Source: JARRLC01 sp050290865 (lineage in GTDB: Bacteria; Pseudomonadota; Alphaproteobacteria; Rhizobiales; Rhodomicrobiaceae). From it: a stretch of 64,000 bases of DNA. Positions 53,717-61,650 of this stretch are shown piece by piece. Position 1 is the stretch's first letter. Each line of letters begins with the position of its first letter. Where the stretch lies: assembly GCA_050290865.1 (NCBI GenBank), contig JBNKIW010000010.1:1-64000 (forward strand). Direction: 5' to 3'. The notes below the pieces were generated by a model, which saw nothing but the letters and a program-made list of their open reading frames with translations, was not told where the DNA came from and ran no database searches. Position numbers and translations under genes: made by a program.

Positions 53717-54074
53717 CCTGAATTCCCTCCATTGGAAATACCGAGCGTTCCCGTCAGGAATATTCGGGCCACTCCTGGAAATCCTTTGCTTCCGCGTGGC
53801 TCCTTGGCGGCCACAATTGGCACCGGCCACAGACTTGTCTGCGGGGCGCTTGTAGATTTTTATATTAGCATGAGACAATATTTTGTGCGCGTGCGCAATT
53901 TAAGCGGGATGCGGAAAAGCAGCGCACCGCCGCCGAATAGAGGCTTTCAGGCGCTATAACGCCTTGTAATACAAGCGAGTTGTTCGGAAACTGCGACAAT
54001 TTGGGCAGGCCGCCGCCGACACCGCTTCGGGGATGGTCAAGCCCTGAAAAGTGGCGAATTCGTGCAATGCCGCG
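53717..54074. other. Intergenic region upstream of the flavoprotein gene
   Basis: About 360 bases between the flavoprotein start and the end of the flagellar block. It includes an AT-rich patch near 53850-53890 that may hold the promoter. Nothing else was recognised. Confidence 0.35.
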
Positions 54075-54551
54075 TCACCAGTTCCCTTCGAGGCCGGCAG
54101 TTTCGCGGAGCCGCTGCATGGCGGAGGCAGGCTCGATTCGCGCATCCGCCAGTGCTTCGAGGAGCCGCCGGGTATTCTCGTCCGGGTTGCGGTCGGCGCC
54201 GCTGCCGAAGGAAAGATAGTCGATCTCGACACCCGCCTCGTCGTTCTCCAGCAGCAGGCGAAAGAACACGTTGATCCGGCGATGATGGAATTCCATGTCC
54301 AGCACGATGCGCGGCGCGCTGTTCCACGCCACTTCCGCCTGGCCCGTCAGACCGAAACGCAGGGTGCCGGGCTTGAAGTACATCTCGGTCGAGGCGTTCA
54401 CCAGCGAACGGACATTGCCGAGCTGCTCGGTACGCAGATAAGCCACGAGATCGCCAGCCTCGATCAGGCGCAGCTCGGACGCGACTTCCTTGACGGCTTC
54501 GGCCAGCGCCGCTTCGCGCTCCTGTGCATATTCCCGGCCCTGCTTCAGCAT
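54075..54551 (-). CDS. Unknown protein of the flagellar block
   Basis: A 158-residue protein I cannot assign. It is soluble, starts with a helical charged segment (REYAQEREAALAEAVKEV), has a beta-rich centre (PGTLRFGLTGQAEVAWNS, LDMEFHHRRINVFFRLLLENDEAGVEIDYLSF), and ends in helices. It lies 30 bases after flhB on the same strand, so is probably the last gene of the motA-fliN-flhB run. A flagellar or secretion-related accessory role is inferred from position only. Confidence 0.65.
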   Translation of the reverse strand: MLKQGREYAQEREAALAEAVKEVASELRLIEAGDLVAYLRTEQLGNVRSLVNASTEMYFKPGTLRFGLTGQAEVAWNSAPRIVLDMEFHHRRINVFFRLLLENDEAGVEIDYLSFGSGADRNPDENTRRLLEALADARIEPASAMQRLRETAGLEGNW

Positions 54552-54581
54552 CCTGTCTGTCCGTCCGTTCGATAAGGGGGG

Positions 54582-55661
54582 CTACCGCTTCTTGCGGAGA
54601 TGGAGGTAGTAGATGATCTCCGCCACCGCTCGGTAGAATTGCGGCGGGATGAGTTTATCCACATCCACAGCTTCATACAGAGACCTTGCCAGAGGCTTAT
54701 CCTCGACAATGGGAACGCCGTGCGTTTCGGCCATTTCGCGGATTTTTAGCGCGATGACGCCCATCCCCTTGGCCAGAACCTTCGGGGCTCCGCCCTCGCT
54801 GCGCACATAGCGGAGCGCCACCGCGTAATGGGTCGGATTGGTGATGACGAGCGTCGCCTCCGGCACGGCGGCGATCATGCGCTTGCGGGCGCGGGAACGG
54901 GCCAGAGCGCGCAGACGCGACTTGACGTGCGGGTCGCCTTCGGTCTGCTTGCGCTCGTCCTTGACTTCCTGCTTGGTCATCCGCAACTCGCGGCGCCAGT
55001 CCACGCGCGACCACATAACGTCGCCGATGACCATGGCCAGAGTGAGCAGCGCCACCCAGCCGACGATGCGCAGGACGATTCTGCGGGCGAGGTCGGGCAC
55101 GGCGACCGGTTCCAGGAACATGGCGCCGAGCACGTCGTATTGTGTCGCCCTGACGACCATGATGCCGACGATGGCGACGGCGCCGAGCTTGAACAGTGCT
55201 TTGCCGAAATCCACCAGTCCGCGCATGGAGAACAGACGCCGCCAGCCCTTGCCGGGCGAGATGCGCGACCATTGCGGCTGGATGCGGTCCGCGACGAGTT
55301 GGGGCGGATTCTGCAGGAGCGAGGAGACGATGCCGGCAATCATGAGCAGCAGGATGGGCGGGACGACCAGGGGGGCGGCATAGGCTGCCACGGCCGTAAA
55401 CAACGCCACGACATCCGCGCTGCTTTCCAGCGGCCAGCCGCCGGGGTCGTCGATGAAGCGGGCCAGCGCGTGATGCAGCTGGGCGACGCTGTCGGACAGG
55501 AAATACGTTCCCAGGACGAAGACCGCCGTGAGGCTGGTCAGGGTCGCCACTTCGCGAGAGACCGGAATGTTACCCTTGTCGAGAGCGTCCTGGACCTTCT
55601 TCTCGGTGGCTTCTTCCGTTTTGCTTTCTTTGTCGTCGCCTTCTGCCATCTGCGGCGCCAA
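54582..55661 (-). CDS. flhB: Flagellar export apparatus protein FlhB
   Basis: A 359-residue substrate-specificity switch of flagellar type III export. Four hydrophobic segments (about 40-60, 85-115, 150-175, 190-215) precede the cytosolic domain with the autocleavage site N275-P276-T277-H278. The start may be the first Met or Met5 (MAEGDDKESKTEEAT, the usual FlhB start). It follows fliN by about 100 bases in the same direction. Confidence 0.96.
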   Translation of the reverse strand: MAPQMAEGDDKESKTEEATEKKVQDALDKGNIPVSREVATLTSLTAVFVLGTYFLSDSVAQLHHALARFIDDPGGWPLESSADVVALFTAVAAYAAPLVVPPILLLMIAGIVSSLLQNPPQLVADRIQPQWSRISPGKGWRRLFSMRGLVDFGKALFKLGAVAIVGIMVVRATQYDVLGAMFLEPVAVPDLARRIVLRIVGWVALLTLAMVIGDVMWSRVDWRRELRMTKQEVKDERKQTEGDPHVKSRLRALARSRARKRMIAAVPEATLVITNPTHYAVALRYVRSEGGAPKVLAKGMGVIALKIREMAETHGVPIVEDKPLARSLYEAVDVDKLIPPQFYRAVAEIIYYLHLRKKR

Positions 55662-55761
55662 TGATCCGTCGTAACGAGCTTCAGGTCATGGCCCGGCTCT
55701 CAGGCCGCGGCCGCGTGGACGCGACTGCAAACGCGGAACATTACGATGGAAGGGGGCGCCG

Positions 55762-56169
55762 TCAGACGCCGGGCGTGCCGATCACCTCCGTGAGGGAAAT
55801 GCCGAAGCGCGTGCTGTCCTCATCGAGGACGACCACCTCGCCACGCGCCACGACGCGGCCATTCACGACGACATCGACGGGCTCGCCGACGCGCCGGTCG
55901 AGCGGAACCACCGCCCCGCGCCCGAGCTTGACCAGATTGGCGACCGGCATGGTGGCCGAACCGAGGACGATCTGCACCGTCACCGGGATACGCATCACCA
56001 TTTCCAGATTGGGCGGAACCACCGCAGCTTCGCCGCCGGAACCGGCGGGTGCGCCCGAGTCCTCACGCACCGCGCCAAAGGCAGCGGCAAGCTCTTCGAG
56101 AGATTGAGCCAGCCCCTCCGGATAATCGGGGGGGATTTTCGAAGATGCGTCCTGCGCCATAAAGTTCAC
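55762..56169 (-). CDS. fliN: Flagellar motor switch protein FliN
   Basis: A 135-residue C-ring protein. The C-terminal SpoA domain (about 55-135) has IPVTVQIVLGSATMPVANLVKLGRGAVVPLD and VARGEVVVLDEDSTRFGISLTEV. It forms the ring that binds CheY-P together with FliM. The N-terminal 50 residues are Ala/Gly-rich and variable. Starts at Met1 or Met4 are both possible. It lies between motA and flhB. Confidence 0.92.
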   Translation of the reverse strand: MNFMAQDASSKIPPDYPEGLAQSLEELAAAFGAVREDSGAPAGSGGEAAVVPPNLEMVMRIPVTVQIVLGSATMPVANLVKLGRGAVVPLDRRVGEPVDVVVNGRVVARGEVVVLDEDSTRFGISLTEVIGTPGV

Positions 56170-56223
56170 CCAACCATGCTTGCAACGGCGAAGCCGTACT
56201 CAACGTCAAGTATTGTGGCGGCC

Positions 56224-57096
56224 TCAGGCGGCCGCCTTCTCACCGCCGCCGCCGAGGGTTTCCTGCTCGACCTTGTCGATCGTCGGCCGCTCGTAAGCGG
56301 AAATCGTCTTGCGGCCATATTCGACCGCCACCTGGGGCATAGCGCCGTTCATGAAGGCGAGCAGCGTCTGCTTGATCAGGACATACACGCGCACCCGCTG
56401 CTCGCGCACGACCTTGATCTTCGCCGCGAGCGGTCCGAACACCCCGTACGAGAAGAAGATCCCCGCGAAGGTGCCGACCAGGGCGGCGCCGATATGGTGC
56501 CCAAGCACTTCGGGCGCCTCATTGAGGGCCCCCATCGCCTTGATGACGCCGAGCACCGCCGCGATGATTCCCAGCGCGGGCAGGGCGTCGGACATGCTGA
56601 CCATGGCGTAGTGGCACTTCAGGCCGTCGGCGCGGATCGTCTGTATCTCCTCGTCCATCAAAGCTTCAATCTCGTGGGGGCGCGCGTTGCCGACAATGAT
56701 CAGGCGGCAGTAGTCGCATACGAAGGTTGTTAACTCCTTGTTATTCACGATCGCCTTATACTTCGTGAAAATCGGCGATTCCTTCGGGTTCTCGAAATGG
56801 ACCTCGACCTCGTTTCTCGCCCTCGCGCGGAATTCGCGCATGAGCGAATAGAGGAGTCCGAGGACGTCCAGATACTGGCGATCCGTCGGTGGCGACCCCA
56901 GGAAAGCCTCGACGGTGGCTTTGAAAGTGTCCTTGATCACCTTCATTGGGTTGGCAATGATGAATGCGCCGATGCCCGAACCGAGGATGATGACGAGTTC
57001 GAACGGCTGCCACAACACTTCAAGGTGTCCGCCCATCATGGCGTAACTGCCAAGGATGGAGGCGACCATGAAGACGAGCCCGAATATGATCGTCAC
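56224..57096 (-). CDS. motA: Flagellar motor stator protein MotA
   Basis: A 290-residue proton-channel stator subunit with four membrane helices (about 3-22, 30-50, 170-190, 205-225) and a large cytosolic loop containing the charged segment needed to touch the rotor. KCHYAMVSMSDALPALGIIAAVLGVIKAMG and FAGIFFSYGVFGPLAAKIK are typical. motB is not next to it, as is common in Hyphomicrobiales. It probably leads the motA-fliN-flhB run. Confidence 0.95.
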   Translation of the reverse strand: MTIIFGLVFMVASILGSYAMMGGHLEVLWQPFELVIILGSGIGAFIIANPMKVIKDTFKATVEAFLGSPPTDRQYLDVLGLLYSLMREFRARARNEVEVHFENPKESPIFTKYKAIVNNKELTTFVCDYCRLIIVGNARPHEIEALMDEEIQTIRADGLKCHYAMVSMSDALPALGIIAAVLGVIKAMGALNEAPEVLGHHIGAALVGTFAGIFFSYGVFGPLAAKIKVVREQRVRVYVLIKQTLLAFMNGAMPQVAVEYGRKTISAYERPTIDKVEQETLGGGGEKAAA

Positions 57097-57410
57097 GCTA
57101 CGCTTCCCTACACAACCGCAAGTTTAGAAGATATATCCTTGCACGAAGCTGATTAAGGCTTTCTAAGCAAACTGATCGCATGATGGACGATGGACCGGGA
57201 GCAAGCCGGGCGCCAGGGTGGAGGGCGTGCGGCGGGTGAGGAGCCCCGGTCAGCTTGGGGCAAGGCCATCAAGGCTTTAATTGCGAAAGATCCCAGGTGA
57301 GTGCAGTCCCGGCTCAGGCCGGAAAAGCGGCAACAGCGAAATGCGGGCGGCCGTTCGGCGGTCCGCCGCAGGATGCCCGCAGGGGCGCCGCATGCGAAAG
57401 GAGCTCCGCC
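57097..57410. other. Divergent promoter region of the flagellar block
   Basis: About 310 bases between motA (minus) and the DUF1217 gene (plus). It should contain the promoters of both runs. I see no clear sigma-28 or sigma-54 box and no gene. Confidence 0.35.
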
Positions 57411-58187
57411 GTGCTGACGGCAACCGCGACCTACAATATGGTCATGAAGGATTTGAGCAGCTCGCTGGAACGCACGGCGCAGCAGCCGGTCGTCGAACGC
57501 GAAACCGCCTACTACGAGGAAAACATCTCCTCGGCGAAGTCCATCGACGATTTCCTCGCCAATGACCGCCTCTACCGCTACGCCATGAAGGCGCACGGCC
57601 TGGAGGATATGATCTACGCCAAGGCCTTCATGCGCAAAGTGCTGGAGGAGGGCATTCATACGAAAACCGCGTTTGCCAACAAGCTGGTGGACACGCGCTA
57701 TCGTGAATTCGCCAAGGCCTTCGATTTCGAAGCCTTCGGCAGCGCCACGACGGTGACGAGCGAGGCGCAGCACGGCACCGTGGACAAATACCTTCGTCAG
57801 ACTCTGGAAGAGGACGTCGGCGCTCAGAACGAAGGCGCCCGGCTGGCTTTGTATTTCGAGCGCACGGCCCCCTCGATCACCTCGACGATGAACCTTCTCG
57901 GCGACTCCGCCCTTCTCAAGGTCGTGCAGGTGGCGTTCGGCTTCAGCGAGGCGACGGGGGCGATGGACGTCGACAAGCAGGTCGCCATGATCGAGAAACG
58001 GCTCGACATCGCCGACCTGCAGGAGCCTGAGAAGCTGAAAGAGCTTCTAAACCGTTTCACCACTTTGTGGGAGATGGAGAACAGTACCACGGCGTCGGTT
58101 CCCAACGTTCTCCTTCTCAACCAGACGCCAAACATTGGTGTCGATCTGCTGTCGGCGATCCAGAACCTGCGGCTCGGGGGAATTTGA
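57411..58187 (+). CDS. DUF1217-family flagellar-cluster protein
   Basis: A 258-residue protein of the DUF1217 family. Segments such as RETAYYEENISSAKSIDDFLANDRLYRYAMKAHGLEDM and FMRKVLEEG are characteristic. In Hyphomicrobiales the gene normally lies between motA and flgF, as here, and is thought to serve flagellum assembly; its exact task is unknown. GTG 57411 follows AGGAG with ideal spacing. It overlaps flgF by one base (TGATG). Confidence 0.87.
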   Translation: MLTATATYNMVMKDLSSSLERTAQQPVVERETAYYEENISSAKSIDDFLANDRLYRYAMKAHGLEDMIYAKAFMRKVLEEGIHTKTAFANKLVDTRYREFAKAFDFEAFGSATTVTSEAQHGTVDKYLRQTLEEDVGAQNEGARLALYFERTAPSITSTMNLLGDSALLKVVQVAFGFSEATGAMDVDKQVAMIEKRLDIADLQEPEKLKELLNRFTTLWEMENSTTASVPNVLLLNQTPNIGVDLLSAIQNLRLGGI

Positions 58188-58906
58188 TGCAGTCTGGCAT
58201 TTATGTCGGCATTTCCGGGCAGCTCGCCCTGGAGCGGCGGCTCGGGACGATTGCCAACAACGTTGCCAACACCTCGACGGTGGGGTTCCGCGCCGAGGAG
58301 ATCAAGTTCGACACCGTCATTTCGCGCATGGGGCCGGAGCCCGTGTCCTTCTCCTCGACGGGCAAGACCTATCTCTCGCGGCGGCAGGGCGGGCTCACCC
58401 AGACTGAAAACCTCTACGACGTCGCCGTTCTGGGCGATGCCTGGATGTCCATCGAGGTCAATGGCCGCCAGGTCTACACCCGAGACGGCCGCATGCAGAT
58501 GTCGGAGACCGGCGATTTACTCACGCTTAACGGCTATCCCGTTCTCGACTCAGGCGGCGCTCCGATCACTCTTGAACCGCAGGCAGGCGCGCCACAAATC
58601 GTCCGGGACGGCAGCATCTTTCAGAACGATCGCAGGGTGAGCCGGCTCGGCCTCTTCGTCATCGAGGAGGGCGCCCGGCTGACGCGCGGACCAAATTCGG
58701 GGGTGGTTCCCGAGAAGGAAGCGGAGCCGGCGGAGGACATGGTCAAAGTGGGGTTCGCGCAAGGCTACGTGGAACAGGCCAATGTCAATCCCGTCAAGGA
58801 GATTACGCGGCTGATCTCGGTGCACAGGGCATTCGACGGCATCAGCAATTCCATGGATACGATCGAGAATTCGCTCCTGGATGCGATCAAGACCCTCGGA
58901 GAGTGA
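58187..58906 (+). CDS. flgF: Flagellar basal-body rod protein FlgF
   Basis: A 239-residue proximal rod protein. The N-terminal rod signature is GTIANNVANTSTVGFRAEE, and the C-terminal helix EITRLISVHRAFDGISNSMDTIENSL matches the FlgF/FlgG end. The shorter length and single D1 domain indicate FlgF and not FlgG. Its start overlaps the DUF1217 stop. fliI follows after about 100 bases. Confidence 0.92.
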   Translation: MQSGIYVGISGQLALERRLGTIANNVANTSTVGFRAEEIKFDTVISRMGPEPVSFSSTGKTYLSRRQGGLTQTENLYDVAVLGDAWMSIEVNGRQVYTRDGRMQMSETGDLLTLNGYPVLDSGGAPITLEPQAGAPQIVRDGSIFQNDRRVSRLGLFVIEEGARLTRGPNSGVVPEKEAEPAEDMVKVGFAQGYVEQANVNPVKEITRLISVHRAFDGISNSMDTIENSLLDAIKTLGE

Positions 58907-59009
58907 GCCGGACCGGCGGATATGGCCGGGACAAGCCCTCCCGCCCGCGACCGGCGCGGGGACGGCAGGTTCGCGGCTGCGGAGCGCTTCAAGCGAGTAA
59001 GGCGACCTC

Positions 59010-60356
59010 ATGACGGATCATATGCCTCCTGCAGAGAATGCGCTCACCGCGCTGGGAAGGCGTTTGTCCACAGCATCGGTCGCGGTGCCGAAGACACGCG
59101 CCGGGGGTGTCGTCACCGAAGTCACGCCGGCCTATTGCCGTGTTTCCGGCCTGTCGCAGTTCGTGAAACTCGGCGAATGCGTCAGCCTGGCCGGAGGAGA
59201 GCGGCCTCAGCTTGGCGAGGTGGTCCGTATCGACGAGAACGGTGCGACGATCAAGTCTTTCGATCCGGTCATCGACGTCGGCCTGGGTACGGTCGCCTGG
59301 CAGGAGGGGTTCGTAACCATCAATCCGCATCCCTCCTGGAAGGGCCGTATCATCAACGCCCTCGGCAATCCGATCGACGGCGGCGGACCGCTGGCGCATG
59401 GCGAAAGGCAGGTGACGGCCGAGCGCGAACCCCCGGCGCCCCTGAAGCGGCAGCGGGTCAGAACGCCGGTGAAAACCGGTGTGCGGGTGATCGACCTGTT
59501 CACGCCGCTCTGCGCCGGGCAGCGCATGGGCATTTTCGCCGGATCGGGTATCGGGAAATCCACGCTCCTGGGCATGCTGGCGCGGGCGGGGGGCTTCGAC
59601 ACCGTCGTCGTTGCGCTGGTCGGCGAGCGTGGCCGCGAGGTGCGCGAGTTCCTGGAGGATGCGCTCGCCGATGGGCGCGGCCGTGTCGTTTCCGTCATTG
59701 CGACGGGCGATGAAAGCGCGATGATGCGGCGGCTGGCGCCCAAGATGGCGACCTGCATCGCCGAATATTTCCGCGATCTGGGCGAAAACGTCCTGCTGAT
59801 CATCGATTCGGTCACGCGTTTCGCCCATGCCGCGCGCGAAGTCGCGCTTGCGGCCGGAGAGCCTCCCGTCGCCCGCGGATACGCGCCGAGCGTCTTTTCC
59901 GACCTGCCGAAACTTCTGGAACGCGCGGGGCCGGGCGAGGAGGGGTCCGGGTCGATTACCGGTATCTTCGCCGTGCTCGTCGATGGCGACGACCCGAACG
60001 AGCCGATCTCCGACAATATCCGCGGCACGCTGGATGGCCACATCGTTCTCGACCGCGCCACCGCGGACCAGGGGCGCTATCCGGCTGTGAATATCCTGAC
60101 TTCGGTGTCGCGGCTTGCGGGCAATGTCTGGTCGGATGAAGAGCGCGTGCTGATTACGAAGCTTCGCGCGATGATCGCCCGTTTCGAGGAGACGCGGGAC
60201 CTGCGGCTCATGGGCGGCTACCACACCGGCACCGATCCCGATCTGGACAAGGCCATCGAGTTGGTGCCGAAAGTGCTCGAAGCCATGAAGCAAAGCCCGC
60301 GTGACGTGCCGAGCGAGAACGCCTTCCAGGAAGTCGCACAGGCGCTCACGGGGTAG
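59010..60356 (+). CDS. fliI: Flagellum-specific ATPase FliI
   Basis: A 448-residue export ATPase related to the F1 beta subunit. Walker A is GSGIGKSTL, Walker B LLIIDSVTRFAHA, and family segments such as PPVARGYAPSVFSDLPKLLERAG and DHI-like GHIVLDRATADQGRYPAVNIL are clear. It powers unfolding and delivery of flagellar substrates. fliH and fliJ are not next to it in the window. Confidence 0.96.
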   Translation: MTDHMPPAENALTALGRRLSTASVAVPKTRAGGVVTEVTPAYCRVSGLSQFVKLGECVSLAGGERPQLGEVVRIDENGATIKSFDPVIDVGLGTVAWQEGFVTINPHPSWKGRIINALGNPIDGGGPLAHGERQVTAEREPPAPLKRQRVRTPVKTGVRVIDLFTPLCAGQRMGIFAGSGIGKSTLLGMLARAGGFDTVVVALVGERGREVREFLEDALADGRGRVVSVIATGDESAMMRRLAPKMATCIAEYFRDLGENVLLIIDSVTRFAHAAREVALAAGEPPVARGYAPSVFSDLPKLLERAGPGEEGSGSITGIFAVLVDGDDPNEPISDNIRGTLDGHIVLDRATADQGRYPAVNILTSVSRLAGNVWSDEERVLITKLRAMIARFEETRDLRLMGGYHTGTDPDLDKAIELVPKVLEAMKQSPRDVPSENAFQEVAQALTG

Positions 60357-60412
60357 GGAAGCGCGGGGTGGCGGGGAGAGACAGTGCTGGGTTCTGAACG
60401 TGGCGGGACGGG

Positions 60413-60880
60413 TTAACTCGTGCCGATGAACTCCTGCGCTTCCGAAATGGACGCGAAGCGCCGCGGCCCGAGCAGGGTTTCGATCATGACGGAGCCGTCC
60501 CGGAACAGGACGTAGTCGCGTCCGTTGAGAGCGCCACGGGTAATGATTTCGTTGGCGGAACGCTGCTGCAGGAATGGCGGGACCGCCGGTGGCGGCTGCT
60601 GCATCGTGCTCCGCTGCGAGGGCGCGCGGGGCGTGGGCGAGCCGCCCGCGAGCCGTGTCAGCAGACTCAGCGCCTTCTCCAGTGCGCCGAGCAGCGCCAG
60701 CGCGAAGCCGGTGATCACCGCGTTTTCGCCGAAGACGAGGATGAAACGCACCGGATCGCGGATCTCCGATGCCGCCGGAGAGGCAGCGCCATGCGGCGCC
60801 ACGAGCGGATAGGACAGCAGAAGACCCCAGCCAAGGGTCGCAATCAGAAGGCCCGCCCATGTCAGTCTCGGGAACGGCAT
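60413..60880 (-). CDS. Unknown membrane protein of the flagellar block
   Basis: A 155-residue protein starting MPFPRLTWAGLLIATLGWG. Two hydrophobic segments (about 7-28 and 46-73) are followed by a Pro/Gln-rich linker and a small soluble end (RDYVLFRDGSVMIETLLGPRRFASISEAQEFIG). I do not recognise a family. The soluble end resembles a short beta-rich domain. It lies between fliI and the chemotaxis genes on the opposite strand. Similar small proteins occur in flagellar clusters of the order, but no role is known to me. Confidence 0.65.
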   Translation of the reverse strand: MPFPRLTWAGLLIATLGWGLLLSYPLVAPHGAASPAASEIRDPVRFILVFGENAVITGFALALLGALEKALSLLTRLAGGSPTPRAPSQRSTMQQPPPAVPPFLQQRSANEIITRGALNGRDYVLFRDGSVMIETLLGPRRFASISEAQEFIGTS

Positions 60881-61124
60881 TTGTCCAGTCTCCGCACTCG
60901 GTTCCTGCCCCGGCCGCACGCCACACGCCTGCGCCGGATTGGCCCAATAGGATACAACCACAGCACGAGACGTGCTGCGGCATTCAACTTGAAAACTGAT
61001 TCTTAGGAGTTTGCGAGTACCAAATCAGATGGACACGGTTTTCTTTCAGCGGGTCACAACGACAGCGGGCACCTGCCAGCTTTAGCCGATGATGGCCATC
61101 GCCGTGGCCGACCGGAGGTAGCGC

Positions 61125-61634
61125 ATGAACACCCTTGAGTTGAGAGCCTCGGCCTTGGTCAATCCGGCCTCGGGTGTCGCGAACGACTATCTGAACCATT
61201 TCAACGAGATTCTCCTCCTGATCGAGAATTTGCCCGCGCTCCTGCCGGAGATGGTGGACGAGCTTTTGGGTTGGAAACCCGTCAGCTACCGGGGCTATTT
61301 CGAGAGGTCGCCTCTGCCGGCCGCCAAGGAGACGCTCGAAATCTACGACAGCCTGGGCGAGGAGTTCCGGCGCGACTTCGAGTCGATGATCGAACTTCTC
61401 GACAAGATCATCCTGCAAAGCATCGCCGTCATTGCCGACCACCGGTGCCCAGACGGGACGATCGACGCCGACGAAATCTCCGACACCTGCGCGGAACTCT
61501 CGGTGCAGCTTCGCACCGTCCTCGACCGGACTGCCGATCTCGTCAATCACGGCTACGCCCCGCCCCTGGAAACCCCGCAGCACATGGCGGATCGTATCCT
61601 CGGAGCAAAATCGAACAAGAGCACCGGCGCGTAG
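61125..61634 (+). CDS. Unknown helical protein upstream of cheA
   Basis: A 169-residue soluble helical protein, unrecognised. Segments such as NHFNEILLLIENLPALLPEMVDELL, FESMIELLDKIILQSIAVIADHR and DEISDTCAELSVQLRTVLDRTADLVNHG suggest a four-helix arrangement. It starts with ATG after GGAGG and ends 16 bases before cheA, so is probably co-transcribed and may act in chemotaxis signalling. That inference rests on position only. Confidence 0.7.
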   Translation: MNTLELRASALVNPASGVANDYLNHFNEILLLIENLPALLPEMVDELLGWKPVSYRGYFERSPLPAAKETLEIYDSLGEEFRRDFESMIELLDKIILQSIAVIADHRCPDGTIDADEISDTCAELSVQLRTVLDRTADLVNHGYAPPLETPQHMADRILGAKSNKSTGA

Positions 61635-61650
61635 GATCTGAGGGAATCAC

